Part shown: positions 57,353-64,000 of the stretch, piece after piece | Layout of the letters: every line of letters begins with the position of its first letter | Position numbering within the stretch: the first letter of the stretch is position 1 | Assembly: GCA_001709035.1 (NCBI GenBank) | Contig: LVKA01000008.1 | Span: forward strand, 868,001 to 932,000 | Source: Candidatus Thiodiazotropha endoloripes | GTDB taxonomy: Bacteria; Pseudomonadota; Gammaproteobacteria; Chromatiales; Chromatiaceae | Reading direction: 5' to 3' | DNA: 64,000 bases | Made by a program: the position numbers and the translations under genes | The notes under the pieces: model-generated | The model's input: only the letters and a program-made list of their open reading frames with translations | Told to the model about the DNA's origin: nothing | The model's database searches: none

Positions 57353-58540
57353 ATGAGTAAGATGTATTACCGCGAACTCTATTGTGGCACGCCGGCAAGA
57401 TACTGGTCCGGGCTGGCCCTGTTGGGCGTGATCATCGCGATTGGTCTGGGCGCCGCCTACTACATGGAGCACAATGGCCACTGGGTTACCGGCATGTCCA
57501 ACCAGATTGTCTGGGGACTGCCTCATGTATTCGCCATCTTTCTGATTGTCGCCGCTTCCGGAGCGCTGAATGTGGCTTCCATCGGCTCAGTCTTCGGTGG
57601 TCCGCTGTATAAGCCTCTGGGTCGTTACTCCGGCTTGCTGGCTATCGGTCTGCTGGCAGGCGGCCTGATGGTGCTGGTACTTGATCTGGGGCGTCCCGAC
57701 CGTCTGATCGTTGCCATGACCGAGTACAACTTCAAATCAATATTCGCCTGGAACGTCATTCTCTACACCGGTTTCTTTGCGATCGTCGGTATCTATCTGT
57801 GGACCATGATCGACCGCAGCGTTAATAAGTATAATCGCACCGTCGGTTTTGCCGCCTTCTTCTGGCGTATTGCGCTGACCACCGGTACCGGTTCCATCTT
57901 CGGTTTTCTGGTCGCCCGGGAAGCCTACGATGCAGCGATCATGGCACCGATGTTCGTTATCATGTCGTTCAGCTATGGTCTGGCTTTCTTTATCATCACC
58001 CTGATTGCCGCTTATATCTGGGGTGACCGTGAACTGGGTGATTTCCGTCTGACCAAACTGAAAAACCTGTTGGGGGTTTTCGTTGGTGCAGTGTTTTATT
58101 TCACCCTGGCGTACAATCTGACCAATCTCTACATTACCCAGCATCATGGTATCGAGCGCTTTATCCTGCTCGATGGTGGTATCTATACCCAGATGTTCTG
58201 GATCGGTCAGATCTTCATCGGCAGTATCATTCCGCTGTTTCTGCTCTACTCACCGGCATTTGAAAAGTCCCGCTGGGCAATTGCAGCGGCATCCATTGCG
58301 GTGCTGATTGGTGGTTTCTTCCAGATCTATGTGATTGTGATCGGTGGACAGGCCTATCCGATGAATCTGTTCCCGGGTAAAGAGGTTGTGGAGAGCGGTT
58401 TCTACGACGGACAGGTGATGAGTTATGTGCCTACCCTGCCTGAAGCAGCACTCGGTGTTGCAGGTATCGCAGTTGCACTGACCATGGTTGCGGTTGGCGC
58501 CAGGGTTTTCAAGGTCTTTCCCGAGACTCTGGAAGACTAA
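57353..58540 (+). CDS. dsrP: DsrMKJOP complex integral membrane subunit DsrP (NrfD type)
   Basis: This is a quinone-interacting membrane protein of the NrfD/PsrC family, 395 residues, with about ten hydrophobic segments spread over the whole length. Family cues are 'GMSNQIVWGLPHVFAIFLIV', 'VLVLDLGRPDRLIVAMTEYN', 'SIFAWNVILYTGFFAIVGIY' and 'GTGSIFGFLVAREAYDAAIM'. It is the last gene before a strong terminator. With DsrMKJO it links DsrC redox state to the quinone pool. Confidence 0.94.
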   Translation: MSKMYYRELYCGTPARYWSGLALLGVIIAIGLGAAYYMEHNGHWVTGMSNQIVWGLPHVFAIFLIVAASGALNVASIGSVFGGPLYKPLGRYSGLLAIGLLAGGLMVLVLDLGRPDRLIVAMTEYNFKSIFAWNVILYTGFFAIVGIYLWTMIDRSVNKYNRTVGFAAFFWRIALTTGTGSIFGFLVAREAYDAAIMAPMFVIMSFSYGLAFFIITLIAAYIWGDRELGDFRLTKLKNLLGVFVGAVFYFTLAYNLTNLYITQHHGIERFILLDGGIYTQMFWIGQIFIGSIIPLFLLYSPAFEKSRWAIAAASIAVLIGGFFQIYVIVIGGQAYPMNLFPGKEVVESGFYDGQVMSYVPTLPEAALGVAGIAVALTMVAVGARVFKVFPETLED

Positions 58541-58580
58541 TCGATCTTTCATCCTCGAAAATCGAACAGGATTGATAGAG

Positions 58581-58612
58581 ATCCATCACCGCTTTGCGGT
58601 GGTGGATTTTTT
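58581..58612 (+). terminator. Intrinsic terminator after dsrP
   Basis: ATCCATCACCGC pairs with GCGGTGGTGGAT over 12 bp (one G-U) around a TTT loop (58581-58607) and is followed by TTTTTT. It starts 41 bases after the dsrP stop. It separates dsrA-to-dsrP from dsrNRS, which must be reached by read-through or by another promoter. Confidence 0.88.
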
Positions 58613-58663
58613 GTTTACAGCGTAGGATGTAGTCAGCTTACTTGAAAACCATTCCCATCAGCC

Positions 58664-60049
58664 GTGCCATCAATCTACATATCAGCCGCCCATAAATCTT
58701 CCGGCAAAACCACGCTCTCGATTGGACTTGTGCGCGCTCTGGTGGATAGGGGCTTGCAGGTCCAACCCTTCAAAAAGGGACCTGACTATATCGATCCCCT
58801 CTGGTTGAGTGCGGCGGCAGGCAGAGCTTGCTATAACCTGGATTTCTACACTCAGAGTCGGGATGAGATTACTGAGCGCTATATCAATCAGCAGCAGGAT
58901 TGCGATCTGGTGCTGATCGAGGGAAACAAAGGATTATATGACGGCGTTGATGTGGCCGGTTCCAATAGTAACGCAGCGATGGCTGTTCATCTCGGGACTC
59001 CGGTCGTATTGGTCATCAACTGTCGGGGTATGACCCGGGGTATTGCCCCGCTGTTGCTTGGCTATCGGGCATTCGACCGGAATATACGGATCGCCGGGGT
59101 GATTCTCAATCAGGTGGGTGGCAGTCGCCATCAGTCAAAACTGATTCAGGTGGTGGAGCACTACACGGATATTCCGGTATTGGGTGCCGTACAGGCGGAT
59201 CCTGAACTGCAGATCGTCGAACGCCATCTGGGCCTGATTCCGAGCAATGAAGAGCTGAGCTCGGAAAAGCTCATCAACAAGTTGGCAGAAACGGCCAAAA
59301 CCAATGTGGATCTTGATCGTTTTCTCGAAATCGCCAATGGTGCTGAGTCGATTGGCAGTGCATCCACACAAAATCCATTGAAATCAGATCGGCCTTATCA
59401 GGGGCTTAAAATTGGTCTGGCCAGGGATGAGGCGTTTGGCTTCTACTACCCGGATGACCTGGACAGGTTCCTGGAATTGGGTGCGGAGCTGCTTGAATTC
59501 AACACCCTGAAAGATCGGGAACTACCTGATGTGGATGGTATATTCCTTGGTGGTGGTTTTCCGGAAACGACCATGGAAAAGATCGAGAGCAATCCGGATA
59601 TGCAACAGGCCATAGTTGGTTTTATCGAACGGGGTGGGCCCGTATATGCTGAATGTGGCGGGTTAATCTATTTGACCCGGAGTCTGTCCTGGCAAGGGAA
59701 AAAATGTAGAATGGCAGGGGTGATACCAGCCGATACGGTGATGCATGAAAAGCCCCAGGGCAGAGGCTATGTGCGGCTGAGTGAAACCGGCAGGAGTCCA
59801 TGGCCAAACCTCGGAGTAGGGCATAAAGAGATCTTTGCCCATGAGTTTCACTACTCATCCCTGGTTGGATTGAAGGCGCAACAGGATGATTACGCCTACC
59901 GGGTGGAGCGGGGCTATGGTATCGATGGTAAAAATGATGGTTACGTCTATAAAAATCTGCTGGCAAGTTATACCCACAGACGCAGCGTAGGCGGTAACAA
60001 TTGGGTGGCGCGTTTTCTTGCGCTGGTAGCGTCAGTGAAAAACGTTTGA
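58664..60049 (+). CDS. dsrN: DsrN, siroheme amidase (cobyrinate a,c-diamide synthase-like)
   Basis: This is a glutamine-dependent amidotransferase of the CobB/CbiA type, 461 residues. In dsr clusters it makes the siroamide used by DsrAB. The start is GTG at 58664, the first possible start after an in-frame stop (TGA at about 58643); no good ribosome-binding site is visible. The P-loop is 'YISAAHKSSGKTTLSIGLVR'. The C-terminal amidotransferase domain has the Cys in 'GPVYAECGGLIYLTRS' and the His in 'GHKEIFAHEFHYSSL'. It opens the distal dsrNRS segment, beyond a terminator. Confidence 0.93.
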   Translation: MPSIYISAAHKSSGKTTLSIGLVRALVDRGLQVQPFKKGPDYIDPLWLSAAAGRACYNLDFYTQSRDEITERYINQQQDCDLVLIEGNKGLYDGVDVAGSNSNAAMAVHLGTPVVLVINCRGMTRGIAPLLLGYRAFDRNIRIAGVILNQVGGSRHQSKLIQVVEHYTDIPVLGAVQADPELQIVERHLGLIPSNEELSSEKLINKLAETAKTNVDLDRFLEIANGAESIGSASTQNPLKSDRPYQGLKIGLARDEAFGFYYPDDLDRFLELGAELLEFNTLKDRELPDVDGIFLGGGFPETTMEKIESNPDMQQAIVGFIERGGPVYAECGGLIYLTRSLSWQGKKCRMAGVIPADTVMHEKPQGRGYVRLSETGRSPWPNLGVGHKEIFAHEFHYSSLVGLKAQQDDYAYRVERGYGIDGKNDGYVYKNLLASYTHRRSVGGNNWVARFLALVASVKNV

Positions 60050-60069
60050 GAGCAAATAACAGGTGAGCG

Positions 60070-60390
60070 ATGTTTAAAATTACACCTCGAGCAGCTGAGC
60101 AGATAGTGCAGGCCGCGAAACTGGGCGGTACGGAAGGTATGGCGTTACGCTTCGCAGCACAGCAGAAGGAAGACGGCAGCTTTGATTATCTGATGGGATT
60201 CGATGACGCCAGCGAAGAGGATATTCAGTTCGACTCGGAAGGGGTCAGTATCATCATGACGCCTGAGTACTATTCATTGTTGGAAGAGACAACGATGGAC
60301 TTTGCCGAGCTGGATGATGGTGAGAGCCAGTTTATCTTTATCAATCCCAAGGATAGCAACTACTCATCACCCAATGAGCCAATACAGTAG
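60070..60390 (+). CDS. dsrR: DsrR, A-type-scaffold-like protein
   Basis: This 106-residue protein has the IscA/SufA fold pattern ('MFKITPRAAEQIVQAAKLGG', 'GMALRFAAQQKEDGSFDYLM') but no cysteine, so it cannot bind an iron-sulfur cluster as IscA does. That is exactly what is reported for A. vinosum DsrR, which affects dsr expression after transcription. The gene sits between dsrN and dsrS, as in that species. It has GTGAG-type upstream sequence, with the ATG at 60070. Confidence 0.9.
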   Translation: MFKITPRAAEQIVQAAKLGGTEGMALRFAAQQKEDGSFDYLMGFDDASEEDIQFDSEGVSIIMTPEYYSLLEETTMDFAELDDGESQFIFINPKDSNYSSPNEPIQ

Positions 60391-60416
60391 GTCATAACCC
60401 GCTGTCATCTGCCGAT

Positions 60417-61517
60417 ATGGATCTTTCAAGTGAAGATGCCTTGCGTCTGAATGTTCTGTTGGCGAATAAGCCACTGGCAATCCGCATTGATGAAGCATCC
60501 ATGACCCTGCATGCGTTGACGGAAAAAGGTGAAAGCTCCCTTTCACTGAATCCCAACTGCCGGGAAGACCTCTATCTTCGCAAGCTGAGGGAGACTCTGT
60601 CAGGCCATGTTCTGGGTTCACCCGGGGGCTATCCGATCTATCTCAAACGCTGGAGCCGCATGGGGCAGACCCGGGACGACAACCTGGAACAGTTGTTGTT
60701 GCTCGGGGAGCCGGAAGCGGTAGTCGCTATTACCTCCGCCAAGGGCCTGACCAACGAAGTCGCCAGACGTGCCTGGTGGACCTCCCAGGAGCCGGACAAT
60801 GCCAGAAGGATGCTGCAGAATTCTCTGGTTACTGGCGGGGGGATGGGGCCCGAACTGGCCCGTTTTCTGATTGAATACCTGCCTTTCGAGACAGAGCCTC
60901 TGAGTATCGTCGAGAGTCTTCGGCTGGTGCTGCAGCCCGGATTGATCAGTGAGGATGAGCGACAGGATCTGTGGCGGCGCTGCGCTCGAAAGCCCACCTA
61001 CTATCTGGGATTCCTTGCCAGCATCCCAGATGATCTGCCCCAATTACCGGTGCCCAGGGAGCTCGCTGAGGATGAGAGGTCAGCCTGGCAGAATCTGGCT
61101 GATCATGGCAATGCCTATGCACACCTGATGTTACGCATCAACAGCCCTCAGGGTCAGGGTTTTCTAAGAACTGTCCTGAAGGTGATGGAGAAGCCGGCCA
61201 ATCAGGATGTGGTGACCCTACTGCTGGATGTTCTGCAGGACTATTTTTCAGCACTGCGTCCGGAAGGGGATCCGGATCTGACTCTGCAACAGTTACAGCA
61301 AGAGTCCGACATCCTGGTTGATCCGCAATTAGATGCCTGTATTACTGAAACAGATGGCCGGGAGCAGGAGCTGCGTACCCTCTATCTGCTATCCGGTATG
61401 GGTTACGGTGTGGTACGTCCGGTATTTTGCAAAACGGATGCGATCGGTAGTCTGATGCGAAAAAAACTCGCACCGGTATTCGATCCCATAAAGCAGCGAC
61501 TGCAACTGTTACTGTAA
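60417..61517 (+). CDS. dsrS: DsrS, accessory protein of the dsr cluster
   Basis: This is a 366-residue cytoplasmic protein at the end of the dsr cluster. Position, length and the preceding dsrR support DsrS, whose deletion in A. vinosum has post-transcriptional effects on Dsr levels; its biochemical function is unknown. The sequence is mostly helical ('AVVAITSAKGLTNEVARRAW', 'RMLQNSLVTGGGMGPELARF', 'GFLRTVLKVMEKPANQDVVT'), with no recognisable catalytic motif or signal peptide. It is followed by 144 bases and the convergent operon ending in the Cys-rich gene. Confidence 0.88.
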   Translation: MDLSSEDALRLNVLLANKPLAIRIDEASMTLHALTEKGESSLSLNPNCREDLYLRKLRETLSGHVLGSPGGYPIYLKRWSRMGQTRDDNLEQLLLLGEPEAVVAITSAKGLTNEVARRAWWTSQEPDNARRMLQNSLVTGGGMGPELARFLIEYLPFETEPLSIVESLRLVLQPGLISEDERQDLWRRCARKPTYYLGFLASIPDDLPQLPVPRELAEDERSAWQNLADHGNAYAHLMLRINSPQGQGFLRTVLKVMEKPANQDVVTLLLDVLQDYFSALRPEGDPDLTLQQLQQESDILVDPQLDACITETDGREQELRTLYLLSGMGYGVVRPVFCKTDAIGSLMRKKLAPVFDPIKQRLQLLL

Positions 61518-61661
61518 CTACAGCAGCAGTTTATTCGATCGGGCCCATTGGCATCGCTCCATCGGATACTCAGAAACTCAATGGCCGAAAATTGACGCCC
61601 ATTCGCGGCCAGCAACCCGACAAGTCATTCACTCAAAGATTTTTTGAGTCGATGGTATGAA

Positions 61662-62111
61662 CTATCTCAACCGGCGACGGCCCTGATAGGCGGAGACATG
61701 CTGGATCAGGGTCTGGAAAGGCAGATTCTCCAGACTGTTGAATTCAGCCTTGGCCTGACTGATTAGCTGAAACACATCTTCGATGACTTCCGGAGTTGTC
61801 TGGCCCGGATAGAGTACGGAGAAGAGCCCACGTAAACCACCCACCTGGAGACGCATCGCCTTGCCGTGGGGCAGCACCTCATTATCATTGTTTGATTTCA
61901 GTGCAAAGCGGGCCTGGTGGCGCAGATTTTTCAACAGTTCGAGACATTGGGCGTTGGCTTCATCAGAGATACAGTGGACACCCTCTCTCTCAGCAATGCA
62001 GATCTTTTTCGCCTGGCTGCAATTGCAGTGACGGGAGAGCAGGCTTTTCTCATAGGCACAGAAACGCTCGTTCATCTCCCGATATGTACGACGGAAAGCG
62101 TCCTGGTCCAT
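61662..62111 (-). CDS. Cysteine-rich protein of unknown function
   Basis: This 149-residue protein has six cysteines in its first 56 residues (C18, C29, C31, C38, C47, C56; 'RHCNCSQAKKICIAEREGVH'), which suggests a zinc or iron-sulfur site. The C-terminal half is helical and basic ('GLRGLFSVLYPGQTTPEVIE', 'AYQGRRRLR'). There is no signal peptide. Its start is two bases after the hslR stop, so it is co-transcribed with grxC and hslR, two stress/thiol genes. It converges with dsrS. I do not know a family. Confidence 0.7.
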   Translation of the reverse strand: MDQDAFRRTYREMNERFCAYEKSLLSRHCNCSQAKKICIAEREGVHCISDEANAQCLELLKNLRHQARFALKSNNDNEVLPHGKAMRLQVGGLRGLFSVLYPGQTTPEVIEDVFQLISQAKAEFNSLENLPFQTLIQHVSAYQGRRRLR

Positions 62112-62113
62112 GA

Positions 62114-62518
62114 TTAATCCGATTTATTGGTGAAGCGGTGAATCATACGTCGATTCCGTTTGGAGGGCTTGCCATGAGCTGGCTGCGGCATGCTGGCGCG
62201 TTCCAACCGTTGTACTTCAATTACCTTCTCCCGCCTGGCGACACTCTCCGGGGTCTCTTCATAGAATAGTCGGGCCTCGGTCGCAGGTCGTCTTCGGTCT
62301 GCGGGTACACTCACCTGGATATCCCACTCCAGGGAGCCTTTGTGAATTCTCAAGTGGCTTCCAGCCTTAACCTCTTTACCCGGCTTGGTACGTTGTCCAT
62401 TGAGGTGTACCTTGCCGCCGTTGATCGCTTCAGCCGCGATCTGTCGGGTCTTGAAAAAACGTGCCGCCCAGAGCCACTTATCGAGCCGCACCTTTGCTGT
62501 TAGATCAAAGTTCGTCAT
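62114..62518 (-). CDS. hslR: Ribosome-associated heat shock protein Hsp15
   Basis: This is an S4-domain RNA-binding protein that rescues stalled 50S subunits carrying nascent chains, 134 residues. The S4 domain is 'VRLDKWLWAARFFKTRQIAA' followed by 'GGKVHLNGQRTKPGKEV'. The tail is basic (KPSKRNRRMIHRF), as in Hsp15. The ATG at 62518 lies inside the 3' end of grxC, so the genes overlap by 14 bases and are translationally coupled. Upstream in-frame starts would give a non-homologous extension. Confidence 0.93.
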   Translation of the reverse strand: MTNFDLTAKVRLDKWLWAARFFKTRQIAAEAINGGKVHLNGQRTKPGKEVKAGSHLRIHKGSLEWDIQVSVPADRRRPATEARLFYEETPESVARREKVIEVQRLERASMPQPAHGKPSKRNRRMIHRFTNKSD

Positions 62519-62774
62519 CCGTAATTCCCAGCAGCTGGTTGAGCTGCCCAGAGATCTCCATCGACGCCAGATCGTCATACCCACCCACATGAAAGTCATC
62601 GATGAAGATCTGCGGCACGGTATGTCGATTGCTGCGACGCATCATTTCCTGCATGATTTCCCGATCATGATCGATCCTGATCTCCTCATAGGTGACGCCC
62701 TTGTTCTCCAACAGATGTTTCGCGCGAACACAGTAGGGACAGATCGCTGTGGAATACATGACGACTTGTGGCAT
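62505..62774 (-). CDS. grxC: Glutaredoxin 3
   Basis: This small thiol-disulfide oxidoreductase has 89 residues. The active site CPYC lies in 'VVMYSTAICPYCVRAKHLLE', and the glutathione-binding 'HTVPQIFIDDFHVGGYDDL' with the cis-proline is present. The ATG at 62774 is set by GAGGAG eight bases upstream. It is the first gene of grxC-hslR-Cys-rich protein. It uses glutathione; glutathione genes are not in the window. Confidence 0.95.
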   Translation of the reverse strand: MPQVVMYSTAICPYCVRAKHLLENKGVTYEEIRIDHDREIMQEMMRRSNRHTVPQIFIDDFHVGGYDDLASMEISGQLNQLLGITDDEL

Positions 62775-63163
62775 TAACGGACTCCTCATGCTAACTGATT
62801 GTAATAGCGATAAAAATAGTTTTTTATAATGGAGTAGTATCCTAACAGCAGGCTGATCACACTTCTACCGGAGGATAGCCTGAATCTGTTGATATGCCAT
62901 GAAATCTGCTGGGTTGCTGAGTTCGTCACAACAAGCTATTGGGTTAGTGTTAACAGGCCCTATTTGGAAATAATAGACCCGGCGAGCCACGCCTCAAGCA
63001 AGGGCTGATTTGAAGCCCCGAGCAGGATTTGCTCTGTCACATAATGAATGGCATGAGATAATTGCGGAACGCCATTGTTGCTTTCAACTCGCGGCCGTAG
63101 ACTGCTCAAGATAAACGATCAATAGTCAACCGTCGGGCTGTTGACCAACAGACAGGAATTTCA
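62775..63163. other. Divergent intergenic region between grxC and pepN
   Basis: This 389-base gap has no credible gene. It contains TGTTAACAGGCCCTA (62948-62962), an exact copy of a 15-base word at 41128-41142. The rest is unremarkable. The ribosome-binding site of pepN (AGGA) lies at the right end. Confidence 0.45.
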
Positions 63164-64000
63164 ATGCGAACAGATAACGCCAAGTCCATCTATCTCAAAG
63201 ACTATCAGCCACCACACTTTCTGGTTGATCAGGTCTCCCTGGAGTTCGATCTGCAGCAGGAGAGGACATTGGTAACCAGTCACCTGAAGATGCGACGCAA
63301 TCCTGCCTCGACTGAGCAAAACCCGGAACTGGTGCTGGATGGTGAGAAGTTGAAACTCCTGCGCCTCGCCATTGATGACCAAGCGTTGAACGAGGCGGCC
63401 TATCAGCTTGATGATCGCACTCTGACCATTGCTGACGTTAAACAGCAATTCACCCTGTCGACCCAGGTAGAGATCAGGCCACAAGAGAATACCGCACTGG
63501 AAGGGCTCTATCGGTCGGGAAAGATGTACTGTACCCAGTGTGAGGCGGAAGGATTCAGGCGGATCACCTATTTTCCCGACCGACCCGATGTGATGGCCAG
63601 CTTCGAAACAACCATCATGGCCGATAAAGCGGCCTATCCGGTACTCCTCTCCAACGGTAACTGTGTCCATCAGCAGGATCTGCCGGAGGGGCGCCATCTG
63701 GTTCGTTGGGAGGATCCCTTTCCAAAACCCTGTTATCTGTTTGCCTTGGTTGCCGGCGATCTGAGGTTTCAGCAGGACAGCTATACCACCGGTTCAGGCC
63801 GTCAGGTCGATCTGCGTATCTATGTGGAACCGGAAAACATCGATAAGTGCGACCATGCAATGGTTTCGTTAAAACATGCCATGGCCTGGGATGAGGAGCA
63901 GTATGGCCGGGAGTACGATCTCGATATCTTCATGATCGTCGCTGTCAACGATTTCAACATGGGGGCGATGGAGAACAAGGGACTGAATATCTTTAATTCG
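63164..64000 (+). CDS. pepN: Aminopeptidase N (5' part)
   Basis: These are the first 279 codons of a zinc aminopeptidase (M1 family) that trims peptides in the cytoplasm. AGGA about seven bases before the ATG at 63164 supports the start. The N-terminus MRTDNAKSIYLKDYQPP, the middle 'QCEAEGFRRITYFPDRPDVM' and the substrate-binding GAMEN motif ('NFNMGAMENKGLNIFNS') at the window edge are diagnostic of PepN. The HExxH zinc site lies beyond the window. The gene is cut by the right edge and could process peptides brought in by the importer at 619-6871; that link is only suggestive. Confidence 0.95.
   Translation, partial: MRTDNAKSIYLKDYQPPHFLVDQVSLEFDLQQERTLVTSHLKMRRNPASTEQNPELVLDGEKLKLLRLAIDDQALNEAAYQLDDRTLTIADVKQQFTLSTQVEIRPQENTALEGLYRSGKMYCTQCEAEGFRRITYFPDRPDVMASFETTIMADKAAYPVLLSNGNCVHQQDLPEGRHLVRWEDPFPKPCYLFALVAGDLRFQQDSYTTGSGRQVDLRIYVEPENIDKCDHAMVSLKHAMAWDEEQYGREYDLDIFMIVAVNDFNMGAMENKGLNIFNS

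Overview
The window reads as core chromosome of a gammaproteobacterial sulfur oxidiser. The best clue is a complete reverse-type dissimilatory sulfite reductase locus in the order dsrABEFHCMKLJOPNRS (47721-61517), the layout known from Allochromatium vinosum. A glycine/tyrosine-rich secreted protein resembling sulfur globule proteins (32330-32680) supports this. Base composition, codon use and housekeeping synteny (rnhA-dnaQ; pyrG-kdsA-eno-ftsB-ispD; ispF-truD) fit a Chromatiales-type bacterium such as the Sedimenticola/Thiodiazotropha group. That placement is inference from gene content, not a phylogeny.

Layout: a 5' fragment of fabI (minus, 1-236); a Yej-type peptide ABC importer (619-6871) with a MITE-like element between the binding-protein and permease genes; a membrane diguanylate cyclase; a DUF815 ATPase and DsbB; a TIGR00266 protein; cobO; a Fur-box-preceded Fe(III) ABC importer (12349-16222); katG behind a good match to the OxyR consensus; a RhlE-type helicase; two paralogous PhoPQ-activated-pathogenicity-related secreted proteins with an inverted REP pair between them (20830-25186); a LysR regulator divergent from a fused tautomerase; mltD; yafS-like/rnhA/dnaQ; fnr with a perfect FNR box upstream; the sulfur-globule-like gene; the pyrG-to-truD housekeeping run interrupted by an HDOD gene; then several small uncharacterised genes, including a degenerate receiver-like protein and a PiuC-type dioxygenase.

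The most interesting part is 45163-61517. The dsr genes encode sulfite reductase (DsrAB), the sulfur relay (DsrEFH, DsrC), the membrane complex (DsrMKJOP), the NAD(P)H-linked oxidoreductase DsrL, siroheme amidation (DsrN) and the accessory proteins DsrR and DsrS. Divergent from them lies a four-gene minus-strand group: a 58-residue protein, a 236-residue helical protein, a Cas6/RAMP-like protein with no CRISPR array in the window, and a DsrC paralogue without any cysteine. Between the groups is a perfect 16-bp palindrome with extra half-sites. The dsr transcript also carries hairpins after dsrA and dsrC and an intrinsic terminator after dsrP. I suggest, as a hypothesis only, that the divergent group is an uncharacterised accessory or regulatory module for dsr, possibly acting on RNA.

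The window closes with grxC-hslR-hypothetical (minus) and the 5' part of pepN. I saw no rRNA, tRNA, CRISPR array, intact insertion sequence or prophage.
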